64,000 nt of DNA, taken from assembly GCA_964511065.1 (NCBI GenBank), contig CAZEEG010000009.1:15530-79529 (forward strand). Direction: 5' to 3'. This document shows, in pieces, positions 36,331 through 45,671 of this stretch. The notes beneath the pieces are model-generated. The model had not been told where the DNA came from. It ran no database searches and saw only the letters and a program-made list of their open reading frames with translations. Position 1 is the stretch's first letter, and every line of letters begins with the position of its first letter. The position numbers and the translations under genes were made by a program. The stretch is from CALBRZ01 sp964511065. GTDB taxonomy: Bacteria > Planctomycetota > Planctomycetia > Pirellulales > S012-138.

Positions 36331-37845
36331 ATGAATCGTTGCGGAGTGGCATTCTGGCTTGTCGGCCTGGCGGTGGCATTGTCGCTGGCGTCGGCGATCT
36401 GCTGGCTTGCGCAACCGTGGTTGGGAACGCTCCCCCTGCCCATCGCGATCACGATCCACTTGGGAGCGGCCGCCGTGTCGCTGGTGGCGGTTTCCGCCGT
36501 GGGCATGCATTGGAGCCGCCAACTGGCGCAAGGCAAAATGGCCATGCAGAGTCTGCTCACGCGCCAGGAGCACGACTTCCACGACGAAGAACCGCCGGTG
36601 GTCCCGCTTCCGCCGGATCACCCTTGGCGCGAGGTTGCCAATAGCCTGGCCGAGCGCTTTCACCGCCTGGCCATCAAGGTGCAGGAGTCGGAAGACGCCC
36701 GGGCCGCCCTGCAATTGCAAATGCGCAGGCAGGCCGCCGAGCACGATCGGGCGGCGATGGTGCTGGCCAGCCTGAACGAGCCGGTGCTGGTCGTCGATGA
36801 ATACGGGGAGTTGATCCAAGCCAATCCTAGCGCCGAGCGGTTGTTCAACTTCAACGCGGAACAGGCCTATCGCAGCGCCATCAACCAGATCACACGCTGC
36901 CAGGACCTGCTCGATCTGCTCACCGATACCCAGCGGCGCAAGTTGCCGATAACGCGGCAAGAAGAGATACAACTGCCCGATGCCGACGGCATCCCCCGCT
37001 GGCACGAAGTGACGGCGTGCAGCTTTGCATCGGCGAGCACGAAGGAAGCCGAAGTGCTCGCGCAGTCTGACTCGGGCGTGCTGTCCGCCGCGCTTCCTGC
37101 GCAAGGTGCCCTGGTGGTGCTGCGCGACATCACCGACCAGAAAGCCGCCCAGCAGCGCTATGCGGAGTTTGTCTCCGCCGTCAGCCACGAGATGAAAACG
37201 CCGCTGGCGAGCATCAAGGCTTATGTCGAGTTGCTGGTGGATGGCGATGCCGACGACGACGAAACCCGCGAGGAGTTTCTCAATGTCATCAATAGCCAGG
37301 CCGATCGGTTGCACCGCTTGATCGACAACATGCTGAACCTGGCACGCATCGAATCGGGCGTGGTCGAAGTTAACAAGACCTCGCAACCGCTCAATAGCAT
37401 CCTGACCGAAGCCTATGAAACCGTGAAGCCGGCTGCTGAAGCCAAGGGAATTTCGCTGGTTTCGGCCCTCAGCCCGATGTATCTGCCGGTACTGGTCGAC
37501 CGCGACCAGTTGTTACAGGCGGCGATCAATCTGTTGTCCAACGCGGTGAAATATACGCCAAACGGTGGAACCGTCAGCTTGCGCAGCCGCGATTGGGATG
37601 GGCAGGTGCAGTTTGAGGTTGAAGATACGGGCGTGGGCCTCTCGGCTGAAGATAGCCAGCGCATCTTCGAACGCTTTTACCGTGTGAAGAAGGATACGCA
37701 TATGGCCTCGGGCACAGGTCTGGGGCTGCCGCTGGTCAAGACCATCATTGAGGACATGCACGGTGGACAGTTGACCGTCAATAGCACGTTGGGCGAAGGC
37801 AGCACGTTTGTTGTCACCCTGCCCAGCGCTGTCGAGCTTGGCTAG
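36331..37845 (+). CDS. Membrane sensor histidine kinase with PAS domain
   Basis: 504 residues. Two membrane helices at about 4-25 and 36-60 with almost no periplasmic part, then a PAS domain (MVLASLNEPVLVVDEYGELIQANPSAERLF), a HisKA domain with the phospho-accepting histidine at about residue 286 (SAVSHEMKTPLASIK), and a HATPase domain (NLLSNAVKYTPNGG; DTGVGLSAEDSQRIFERFY; GTGLGLPLVKTII). It should sense a membrane or cytoplasmic signal. The start at 36331 follows GGAAAGG; 36304 is an alternative. The response regulator starts 34 bp downstream, so the pair is a cognate system. Confidence 0.93.
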   Translation: MNRCGVAFWLVGLAVALSLASAICWLAQPWLGTLPLPIAITIHLGAAAVSLVAVSAVGMHWSRQLAQGKMAMQSLLTRQEHDFHDEEPPVVPLPPDHPWREVANSLAERFHRLAIKVQESEDARAALQLQMRRQAAEHDRAAMVLASLNEPVLVVDEYGELIQANPSAERLFNFNAEQAYRSAINQITRCQDLLDLLTDTQRRKLPITRQEEIQLPDADGIPRWHEVTACSFASASTKEAEVLAQSDSGVLSAALPAQGALVVLRDITDQKAAQQRYAEFVSAVSHEMKTPLASIKAYVELLVDGDADDDETREEFLNVINSQADRLHRLIDNMLNLARIESGVVEVNKTSQPLNSILTEAYETVKPAAEAKGISLVSALSPMYLPVLVDRDQLLQAAINLLSNAVKYTPNGGTVSLRSRDWDGQVQFEVEDTGVGLSAEDSQRIFERFYRVKKDTHMASGTGLGLPLVKTIIEDMHGGQLTVNSTLGEGSTFVVTLPSAVELG

Positions 37846-37879
37846 CCGTGTTCTGATTTCTACTGCCGGGGAGTTATCC

Positions 37880-38260
37880 GTGAGCCACCACATTTTAGTC
37901 TGCGACGACGAAGTTCACATTCTCCGGGCAGTGGAGTTCAAATTGAAGAAGGCGGGCTACAGCGTCTGTTGTGCTGAGGACGGAGGAAAAGCCTGGGAGG
38001 CTTTTCAAGCCGAGCGCCCGGACATGCTGATCACCGATTTGCAGATGCCCGTCATGAATGGCTTTGAACTAATCGAGCGCGTGCGGCAGTCCGAAGCGGG
38101 GGGGAGGTCCATCCCCATCGTGATGCTCACGGCCAAGGGATATGAGATGGCTTGTCGCGACCTGGCCGAACAATGGGGCATCCAGGCAATCCTGGCCAAG
38201 CCGTTCAGCCCCCGCGAAATTGTTGAGCAAGTTCAGGCATCGTTGGCCGCGACCACGTAG
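37880..38260 (+). CDS. Single-domain response regulator
   Basis: 126 residues, only a receiver domain: acidic pair CDDE near the start, phospho-acceptor D53 in LITDLQMP, the conserved Thr in MLTAKG and the Lys in LAKPFSP. GTG start at 37880 with GGGGAG upstream. There is no output domain, so it should act by protein contact, CheY-like. It is placed between the kinase and a STAS-domain protein, with 34- and 25-bp spacers, which suggests one phosphorelay/partner-switch module. Confidence 0.94.
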   Translation: MSHHILVCDDEVHILRAVEFKLKKAGYSVCCAEDGGKAWEAFQAERPDMLITDLQMPVMNGFELIERVRQSEAGGRSIPIVMLTAKGYEMACRDLAEQWGIQAILAKPFSPREIVEQVQASLAATT

Positions 38261-38285
38261 GGCCAGACCAGGAGTACAAGCCACA

Positions 38286-38612
38286 ATGAAACTGCCCGTT
38301 GAAGTATTTGGCGATACCGTGGTCGTTCACACGCCCGAGGAACTGGCCAGCGACCAGGCGGACGGTTTCTTGGCGTTTGTTTCGTCGCTGCCGCAGAATC
38401 GTGTCGTGCTCGACTTGGATAATACCGAACACTTCGACAGCGCGGGGCTGACCGCCATGTGCGACCTGGCTGATCGACTAAGGGAGTTAGGCGGCAATGT
38501 CAAGTTTGCCACCAACAGCACCTTGAACCGAAAGGTGCTGGAGATCACCCGATTGGATCAACAGTTTGAGGTGTTCGACAGCGTGGTTGATGCTGTCAAG
38601 AGCCTCCGCTAA
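38286..38612 (+). CDS. STAS-domain anti-anti-sigma-like protein
   Basis: 108 residues, a complete STAS domain (SpoIIAA/RsbV type). The predicted phosphorylatable serine is S52 in EHFDSAGLTAMCDL. Such proteins bind or release a partner, often an anti-sigma factor or kinase, depending on phosphorylation. No anti-sigma/HATPase partner gene of the RsbW type is adjacent; the partner could be elsewhere or could be the kinase module upstream. It ends 207 bp before the PilB/GspE-type ATPase gene. Confidence 0.9.
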   Translation: MKLPVEVFGDTVVVHTPEELASDQADGFLAFVSSLPQNRVVLDLDNTEHFDSAGLTAMCDLADRLRELGGNVKFATNSTLNRKVLEITRLDQQFEVFDSVVDAVKSLR

Positions 38613-38819
38613 CCGTCCAAACGTATTGACGTTCCGCTATAGACCTGCGACCAACCGCCCTCGCCACACTTGCGCAGTACAACACCCAGAATTCCTGAGC
38701 GTGGCATTTTCTGGCGGACTCCGAGGATTCAACGAGGCAACACTGGTCATTTTCTCAACGTGCCGCCTGGCCGGGCTTCCATTCCATCAACAAGAAATAT
38801 CGTCGCGGGAAAAGTACCT

Positions 38820-40532
38820 ATGATCGGAAGCGCTCACCCCAACCGACTGGGAAGCCGGCTGCTCGATCGCGGGTATATCACTCCTGAGGATCTGGAGCAG
38901 GCGCTCGAAGCACAGCGAAGTGCCCTAGGGCACAACCGGTTGTTGGGCGAAATCCTGGTCGACCTGCAGCTGTGTACCGAAGAGCAGGTGGTGGAATGCC
39001 TGGCGGCCGATTACGGCGTTCCCTATGCCAAACTCGATCAGCGAATCGGTGATCCCAAGATCGTGGAGGTACTCCCTCGGGAGTATATTGAGAATAACCA
39101 GGTTCTGCCGCTGTATGTCATTCGCGATTCCCTCACGATTGCGGTCGCCGAACCGTCGAACCTGTTTCTGATCGACGAAATCGCCAGTCTGACGGGGCTG
39201 AAGGTCCAGATTGTCGCCGCAACCGCCAAAGATATTCGGCGGATGCTCACCAATCTGCCCGACTCCAAGGTCTTCGTGATCGACGATATTATCGAAGACT
39301 CCGACGGCGCCGACGTCACGTTGATCGAAGATGCCATCGAGGATATTGGCGATATTGAAGAAGTCGCCGGCCAGTCGCCCGTCATTCGTCTGGTCAACTA
39401 TGTCATTTACACGGCGGTAAAAGAAGGCGCTAGCGATATTCATATCGAACCTGCCGAGCGGAGCCTGCGCGTGCGCAACCGTATTGATGGCCGGTTGCAC
39501 AAGTCGCTCGACGTGCCCAAGCACCTGGCCGGGGCCGTGACCAGCCGCATCAAGATCATGGCGTCGCTTGATATCAGCGAACGACGGCTGCCACAAGACG
39601 GCCGCATCCATGTAATGCTCGATGGCCGCAAGATTGACTTGCGCGTGAGCACGTTTCCGACGAGCAAAGGTGAGAAAACGGTCCTTCGTGTGCTCGATAC
39701 ACGCAGCGTTTCGCTCAACCTGGAAGACCTGGGATTCTCGGAAGACATTCTGCATCGGCTGCGGGAAAAGATCACCGCACCCAACGGGATTATTCTGGTT
39801 ACCGGCCCGACCGGCAGCGGCAAATCCACCACGCTCTATGCCGCCTTAAACTCGATCAGCTCGATGGAGAATAACGTCTGCACGGTGGAAGACCCGATTG
39901 AGTATCATTTGCCGCTCATCAATCAATTCCAGGTACAGGAAAAGGTCGGACTCACGTTCTCCAAGGCGCTTCGCACGCTGTTGCGGCAAGACCCGGACAT
40001 CATCATGGTGGGCGAAATTCGGGACGAAGAAACCGCTCGAACCGCGATTCAGGCGGCCCTGACAGGGCACCTGGTACTCAGCACACTGCATACCAACGAT
40101 GCCTGCTCGGCCGTAACCCGGCTTATCAACATGGGCGTTGAGCCGTATCTGATCGCGGCGGCCTTGAACATGGTGCTGGCCCAGCGATTAGTACGCCGGA
40201 TCTGCCCCAAATGCCGGCAGAAATACGATCCACCGCGCACGCTCCGCAAGGCGATCGAACGGATGGGCTTTGAAGTGGACGAATTCTATAAGGGGGCCGG
40301 TTGCCGCCACTGCCGCAACACGGGATACCGGGGCCGGATTGGCATTCACGAACTCGTCACGTTTGATGACGATGAGATGCGCGACGCGATTACATCGGGC
40401 GCGACGGTAGTGCATATCCGCAACCTGGCCCGCAATGGTGGCATGCGTCCCTTAAGCCACGATGGGTTCTGCAAAGTCCGCGAGGGCATCACCACCGTTG
40501 AAGAGGTGCTTCACGCGTGTGGCGAGGTGTGA
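38820..40532 (+). CDS. Type II secretion / type IV pilus assembly ATPase (GspE/PilB)
   Basis: About 570 residues. The N-terminal MshEN-like domain (LGSRLLDRGYITPEDLEQALEAQ, LLGEILVDLQLCTEEQV) is of the kind that can bind c-di-GMP in PilB relatives. The motor core has Walker A GPTGSGKSTTL at about residue 328, the Asp box and Walker B (PDIIMVGEIRDEETA), and His box (LVLSTLHTNDA). A zinc tetracysteine site is present: CPKC near 461 and CRHC near 495. It powers subunit polymerisation from the cytoplasm. Start 38820 is chosen at the family start; the longer frame upstream is not similar. Confidence 0.95.
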   Translation: MIGSAHPNRLGSRLLDRGYITPEDLEQALEAQRSALGHNRLLGEILVDLQLCTEEQVVECLAADYGVPYAKLDQRIGDPKIVEVLPREYIENNQVLPLYVIRDSLTIAVAEPSNLFLIDEIASLTGLKVQIVAATAKDIRRMLTNLPDSKVFVIDDIIEDSDGADVTLIEDAIEDIGDIEEVAGQSPVIRLVNYVIYTAVKEGASDIHIEPAERSLRVRNRIDGRLHKSLDVPKHLAGAVTSRIKIMASLDISERRLPQDGRIHVMLDGRKIDLRVSTFPTSKGEKTVLRVLDTRSVSLNLEDLGFSEDILHRLREKITAPNGIILVTGPTGSGKSTTLYAALNSISSMENNVCTVEDPIEYHLPLINQFQVQEKVGLTFSKALRTLLRQDPDIIMVGEIRDEETARTAIQAALTGHLVLSTLHTNDACSAVTRLINMGVEPYLIAAALNMVLAQRLVRRICPKCRQKYDPPRTLRKAIERMGFEVDEFYKGAGCRHCRNTGYRGRIGIHELVTFDDDEMRDAITSGATVVHIRNLARNGGMRPLSHDGFCKVREGITTVEEVLHACGEV

Positions 40533-40703
40533 CAAAGGGAAGCGCAGCGCGTCATCGGGGCAAAGGCGCGTAGCAGCAGGCACCATGAGTTCCTCAAGCG
40601 ATTGGTTCAAATATGGTGACCAACGAGCGAATCGCAGGGCAGTCGTAGCGACTCACATATATGCGCAAACCAGCGAAACTCATTTTCAACAGACGCCTAC
40701 GCT

Positions 40704-41891
40704 ATGCGAGCCACCCTCGATCACAACGCCGAGCCCGATGCGAACCGTTCGCTGGGCGGTTTGCTGGATACCTCGGGAGACTGGGACGGCAGCGATAGCG
40801 CGCGTGCTGAATCGACGGCGGACATCGAACCGCTGGAGTTGACGCTGTTTCGGCGACCTGTTCGCCGCACCGACGTCATTTTCTTTACGACCCAGCTGGC
40901 CGTGATGGTGCAAACGGGCGTTTCGCTCTCAACGGCCCTGGCAGGGTTGATCCACCAGGAGCAGAATCCTACCTTTCGCGGCATCCTGGAGCAGTTGCGC
41001 TACGCGGTTGAGTCTGGGCAGGATTTTTCAGCCGCTTTGGCCCGGCATCCCAAGCTGTTCGATAAGACCTATGTCTCCCTGGTTCGGGCGAGCGAAGCGA
41101 CGGGTACATTGGGCGAAATGCTCACCCGGATTGCCGATTATCTCCGCCGCCAGCACGAAACGATCAGCAAGGTTCGGGCGTCGCTTACCTATCCGGTGGT
41201 GATGCTGGTGATGGCCATCGGCGTGACCATCTTTCTGCTAACGTGGGTCTTGCCGCAGTTCACACCCATCTTCACGAGCCGGGGCGTGGATTTGCCCAAG
41301 GTGACGCAGGTGCTGATGGTGGTTTCCGATGCGCTCATTTCGCATTGGTATTGGTGGCTCGCGGGCCTCATCGCCGTGATCGCAGGCCTGATCTATGGCA
41401 AGCGGACGCCCAAGGGACAGGAAGTCTGGGACAGCATCAAGATCAACGTGCCCATTATCGGCCCGGCGGTGAAAAAGGTGGTCATCAGCCGCAGTATCCG
41501 CACGCTGGGGGTAATGGTGGAAGGCGGTGTTTCCATGCTCGATGCCATCCAATTGGCAGCCGATGTATCAGGAAATATTCATTATGAAAGGCTGTGGCTG
41601 CGCGTGCTCGACGAGGTGACCGCGGGCAACGAAATCAATGACGCGCTCGACGACGATTCGCTCTTCCCGCCCACCCTGCGGCAGATGATCGCCTCGGGAG
41701 AAGAAACCGGCCAACTCAATGTCGTGCTTAGCCAGGCGAGCGAGTTCTACGATCGTCAGGTGGAGATCGCCCTGAAAACCACGACCAGCATTCTGGAACC
41801 ACTCATGATTGCTGTGATGGGTGTGATCGTGGGTGGGATCGGCATGGCGCTGCTGTTGCCGATCTTCTCGCTAAGCCGGCCGATGGGTTAA
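40704..41891 (+). CDS. Inner-membrane platform protein (GspF/PilC)
   Basis: 395 residues with two T2SSF domains (about 55-175 and 255-380) separated by membrane helices: FFTTQLAVMVQTGVSLSTALAGL, SLVRASEATGTLGEMLTRIADYL, YPVVMLVMAIGVTIFLLTWVLPQF, and EETGQLNVVLSQASEFYDRQVE. The last helix is at the C-terminus (EPLMIAVMGVIVGGIGMALLLPIF). It anchors the ATPase to the membrane complex. It is the last gene of the cluster; no pilT or pilD follows within the window. Confidence 0.94.
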   Translation: MRATLDHNAEPDANRSLGGLLDTSGDWDGSDSARAESTADIEPLELTLFRRPVRRTDVIFFTTQLAVMVQTGVSLSTALAGLIHQEQNPTFRGILEQLRYAVESGQDFSAALARHPKLFDKTYVSLVRASEATGTLGEMLTRIADYLRRQHETISKVRASLTYPVVMLVMAIGVTIFLLTWVLPQFTPIFTSRGVDLPKVTQVLMVVSDALISHWYWWLAGLIAVIAGLIYGKRTPKGQEVWDSIKINVPIIGPAVKKVVISRSIRTLGVMVEGGVSMLDAIQLAADVSGNIHYERLWLRVLDEVTAGNEINDALDDDSLFPPTLRQMIASGEETGQLNVVLSQASEFYDRQVEIALKTTTSILEPLMIAVMGVIVGGIGMALLLPIFSLSRPMG

Positions 41892-42009
41892 AGCCACATC
41901 AGTGTTTCATGAGGTTCGCGGCAAGCCTGGATGCGACGGGGGCCGTGCAACATGCGACACCTGGTAGCGTCTGCGGCACGTGATCGGGGCGAAACCCGCC
42001 GTGCCACGG

Positions 42010-43188
42010 TCATGGTTCGTTGGGAACAGGCTGCTCGCTCGCAGTTGCCCCTTCGCCAGTTAAGTCCCAAGCTTCCAGCTTGTGATAGCCGGCGACGTAC
42101 AGGCGGTGTTGCGCCTGGTTCCATACGACCGCGTGGGCGTGTCCGTCGAACTTGTGGCGATGTTCCGGCACTTCCTTCGGTTTGTCCGCCTCGCCGCTGG
42201 GCCGCGTGCTTTCTTGGTTGGGCGATGGTTCCGGCATCGCGCCCCTGGCCACCCAGTTGCTCACGTTCCAGAAGCATAGCAGGCCATTGCTCCCTCCGCC
42301 GCCGGCGCCGAGGAGCCATTGGCCGCTGCGGTCGAATTGGACGGCATTGAGGATAGACTTGTGGCCCGATGTCTCCACCACCAGCGACCGCGTAGGGCTT
42401 GGCGTAGGCTCTTGGCCGGCGGCGTAAGCATCGCCCTGCCAATCCCAGAGTTCAAGGCGGGCGAGCCCTTCCAGGCCATCGACATTGCCAACCTTTCCGA
42501 TTCCGCCCACGGCCAGGTGCCGCCCGTCGGGCGAAAACGCAAGCGAGCGGATACCGCCGATGGACCGCTTGCGGGCGCGAGGGTCGAAGGTATAGACCTC
42601 GGGTGCTTGAAAACGCGCCACCTCGCGTCCCTGGTCCAGGTTCCAGACCCGAACCTCTCCCACACGGTCACCGCTGGCAAGCCACTGGCCATCGGCACTG
42701 ATCGCCAAAGCGTACAAGGCTGAGACAAAACCTTGTGGCGTGGCCTTGGCGTGGCCAGCCAGCGTATGCACGTTCTCGCGGCTGTCGGTATCCCAAACCT
42801 GGATCAGCATGTCGTCACCGACGGAAACGGTACGCGCTCCGTCGGGCGTCACCTGGACTTGCCGCACCCAACCTTGGTGGGCGTCGATGCGTCGGATTGC
42901 CCCGCCGCTGGGAGCATCCCACCAGGTGAGTGTGCCGTCGTAACTTGCGGAGATGACGTTTTCACCCTGCGGTCGTCGCACGTACGCCAGCGAAACCACG
43001 TAATTTTCGTGTTTCGCCTGCCACTGCGTCAGAGGTGGCAACTTCTCGCCTGTGCCGTCGTACACGTAGATGGTTCCGTCGGTGCTGCCCGCATAGAGCC
43101 GCGATGTGTCCGGATCGGCACACAGCCCATAGAATGTACCTTCGTGCTCGTGAACGCGGATCGACTTGGCAAGGGCAGGTTGGAACAC
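42010..43188 (-). CDS. WD40 repeat protein
   Basis: About 392 residues made of WD40 blades: YVVSLAYVRRPQGENVISASYDGTLTWWD, HQGWVRQVQVTPDGARTVSVGDDMLIQVWD, LYALAISADGQWLASGDRVGEVRVWN, GGIRSLAFSPDGRHLAVGG and KSILNAVQFDRSGQWLLGAGG. A beta-propeller of about seven blades is expected; it is a protein-interaction scaffold with no predicted enzyme activity and no clear signal peptide. GTG at 43188 follows GGGAG and fits best; the frame extends to 43269. Confidence 0.88.
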   Translation of the reverse strand: MFQPALAKSIRVHEHEGTFYGLCADPDTSRLYAGSTDGTIYVYDGTGEKLPPLTQWQAKHENYVVSLAYVRRPQGENVISASYDGTLTWWDAPSGGAIRRIDAHQGWVRQVQVTPDGARTVSVGDDMLIQVWDTDSRENVHTLAGHAKATPQGFVSALYALAISADGQWLASGDRVGEVRVWNLDQGREVARFQAPEVYTFDPRARKRSIGGIRSLAFSPDGRHLAVGGIGKVGNVDGLEGLARLELWDWQGDAYAAGQEPTPSPTRSLVVETSGHKSILNAVQFDRSGQWLLGAGGGGSNGLLCFWNVSNWVARGAMPEPSPNQESTRPSGEADKPKEVPEHRHKFDGHAHAVVWNQAQHRLYVAGYHKLEAWDLTGEGATASEQPVPNEP

Positions 43189-43488
43189 GACACGACTCCC
43201 GTTGGATGCGTTTGGGCGATGCCGAGGAACGCACAGCGATGCTGGTTTCAGAATATACCAGCGGAGCAACGTCGCTGAGAAACGAATTCAAAACGGCAAC
43301 GGTCACAGGGCCGCTGCGCTGGCGCCGCAACATTCGATCGAACCGGTTGATTCGTTGGCGGTTGTTGTGTTCAACGTTGGCACGCAGACGCTTGAAGGGT
43401 GGCTTCGTGCATGATGTAATTCGCGGGAACCGGTTTGATCCGCGCACCGCACCGATAGTTGCTTGCCCAGTCCGCCGCTGAGATACCC

Positions 43489-44079
43489 GTGGAAGACCTG
43501 CTTCAACTAAATTATGTGACCCTGGCCCTGCTGGCGATTGCGGTCGTGGTGGCGTTCATCATCGCAATGGGCGTATTGCGGCGGCGGAAGGCACCCCCGG
43601 CGACGGTTGCTCCACCCGAGGGAATCAACGTCGCCCAACTTGAGAGTCACGGCCCACCCTCAGGTGGACTCCAACTGGAATGTTACGGCGCGCCGGTTCG
43701 GGTTGCGGCGATGGTACTGGCACCGATGGGCACAGGCGGCGGGTTTCCCAGTAGCGAGAAACTGCCCGAAGTCATCGACCGCCTGGTGCCCGGACTTGGC
43801 GACATTGTCGCCCGCGATCGTCCGTTGGTTCGCATCTGGCCGCCGCAGCTTAGCCCTCAAGGTTTTGCCAACAGCTTTTTCGCTGGCTGCCGCTTGCCGG
43901 GTGATCGAGGGAAACAAACGCCATGGTGCTCCGTTGCTGGCCGTTATCTGGATAGCGAGGTGCGAATCCTGGTCGGTCTGATTCTGTGTACGTCGGCCCC
44001 CAATAGCCTGGGCGAGTTTACGCTTGAGCAGCCGACTCAGTGGATGGACCTGCTTCGCATCCGGAGGACCGACGTATGA
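43489..44079 (+). CDS. Hypothetical protein with N-terminal membrane helix
   Basis: About 196 residues: an N-terminal helix (LALLAIAVVVAFIIAMGVLRRRK) and a soluble C-terminal domain with GLQLECYGAPVRVAAMVLAPMG and a cysteine-bearing segment FAGCRLPGDRGKQ. No family recognised. Start uncertain: GTG at 43489 or TTG at 43459. Its stop overlaps the start of the glycerate kinase gene by 4 bp (ATGA), so the two are translationally coupled, although the functional link is unknown. Confidence 0.75.
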   Translation: MEDLLQLNYVTLALLAIAVVVAFIIAMGVLRRRKAPPATVAPPEGINVAQLESHGPPSGGLQLECYGAPVRVAAMVLAPMGTGGGFPSSEKLPEVIDRLVPGLGDIVARDRPLVRIWPPQLSPQGFANSFFAGCRLPGDRGKQTPWCSVAGRYLDSEVRILVGLILCTSAPNSLGEFTLEQPTQWMDLLRIRRTDV

Positions 44080-45461
44080 CCACCCCGGGTGATTGGGAAG
44101 TAGCCCGCCGCCTGCGCGACGATGCCTTGCGCATCTGGCAGGCTGGCGTGGATGCCGTGCGGTCCGACCGCCTGGTGGCAGAGCACGTTGCCGTCGAGGG
44201 CAGCGTGCTGCAGGTGGCTGGCGAAGTCTTCGATCTGTCGCGTCTGCGGCGGATCGTGGTCGTGGGAGCCGGTAAGGCGGGCGCCGGAATGGCCGCCGGG
44301 TTGGAACGTGCCCTGGGCACGGATGTGGTTCGCGCCAAACAGGTGACCGGTTGGATCAACGTCCCGGAAGGCTGCGAGCAGACCGCCGAGGTCACCGCCA
44401 TTCACCTGCATCCGGCGCGACCGGCAGGCGTGAACGAACCGACCGAGGCCGGCGAGATCGGCAGCCGCAAAATTCTGGAACTCGTTAGCGAAGCCGGACC
44501 GGACGATCTGGTGATTTGTCTGCTTTCGGGCGGCGGCAGTGCGCTGTTGCCGGCCCCGGCCGATGGCATCACCCTGGCCGACAAACAACAAATTACACGC
44601 CATCTCAGCGCAGTTGGCGCCAACATTGCGGAGTTGAACACGGTGCGGAAGCACCTCAGCCGCATTAAAGGCGGGGGACTGCTGCGCGCCTGCCGCGGGG
44701 GAAATCTGCTCACGCTGGTCATCTCTGATGTGATCGGCGACCCGTTGGATGTGATCGCCTCGGGGCCAACGGTGCCTGATCCCTCGACGGCGGCCGACGC
44801 GCTGGCGGTGCTCAACCGGTATGGCGCGGCCCAGGCCGGCATTGCATCGCGGGTGTTCAACGTGCTGCGCCATGCTCCGCCGCGGCCCGAGCCGAAGTGC
44901 CGCGCCTCGATTCACGTGATTGGGAACAATGCCGCGGCTGTCGATGCGGCCGGGCAGGAAGCAGAGCGGTTGGGATATTCGGCCGCGCTCGACGCAGCCA
45001 CGCAGTTGGAATCTGAGGCCGAGGAGGTGGGGCGGCATCTGGCGTCGATGGCGCTGCGCATGCGCAGCCAAAATGGGCCCGACTGCCTGATTACTGGCGG
45101 GGAGCCCGTGGTCAAACTGGCCGATCCCTCGATCCGAGGATTGGGCGGTCGCAATCAACAACTGGTCCTGGCGGCGCTATTGCATCTGGTTGAAGTGGGA
45201 GGAACCGACGGTTTGCAGGACATGGCCTTGCTGTCTGGCGGGACTGACGGTGAGGACGGGCCGACCGATGCCGCGGGAGCCTACATCGATGCCGAGGTGG
45301 CGGAAGCGGCCCGGCAGCAAAACCTTGATGCGGCCGATTTCCTCCGCCGCAACGATGCGTACCACTTCTTCCAGCGGTTGGGGGCCCTGATCAAGACCGG
45401 CCCCACGCATACCAACGTGTGCGACCTGCGGGTGGCCGTGGTCCGCCGGAAGGAGGAGTAA
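44076..45461 (+). CDS. Glycerate 2-kinase (GckA/MOFRL family)
   Basis: 461 residues of the DUF4147-MOFRL type: VVGAGKAGAGMAAGLE near the N-terminus, CLLSGGGSALLPAPA, LNTVRKHLSRIKGGGLL, SDVIGDPLDVIASGPTVPDPS, then the MOFRL domain with ITGGEPVV, GRNQQLVLAALL, LLSGGTDGEDGPTDAAGA and TGPTHTNVCDL. It phosphorylates D-glycerate to 2-phosphoglycerate, feeding glycolysis and serine/glyoxylate metabolism. Length is normal. ATGA overlap with the preceding gene. Confidence 0.93.
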   Translation: MTTPGDWEVARRLRDDALRIWQAGVDAVRSDRLVAEHVAVEGSVLQVAGEVFDLSRLRRIVVVGAGKAGAGMAAGLERALGTDVVRAKQVTGWINVPEGCEQTAEVTAIHLHPARPAGVNEPTEAGEIGSRKILELVSEAGPDDLVICLLSGGGSALLPAPADGITLADKQQITRHLSAVGANIAELNTVRKHLSRIKGGGLLRACRGGNLLTLVISDVIGDPLDVIASGPTVPDPSTAADALAVLNRYGAAQAGIASRVFNVLRHAPPRPEPKCRASIHVIGNNAAAVDAAGQEAERLGYSAALDAATQLESEAEEVGRHLASMALRMRSQNGPDCLITGGEPVVKLADPSIRGLGGRNQQLVLAALLHLVEVGGTDGLQDMALLSGGTDGEDGPTDAAGAYIDAEVAEAARQQNLDAADFLRRNDAYHFFQRLGALIKTGPTHTNVCDLRVAVVRRKEE

Positions 45462-45671
45462 GCGGCAGGCCGCGCCCGAGCCGCGTGCCGGGGGGAGTCC
45501 GATACGGGGTTCTCGTTCCAAGTATTTGCCGATTGGCAGGTTATGCGGCACGAATGCGGCCAGGATGTTGCATCGCGCCCCGATCTATGGCATATTTCGC
45601 GTTTCTTCACCCAAGTGTGCGGAAGCTCCTTCCGCAGACGCCGGATCGCTTCCTTTCAACCTTCGTCACTT

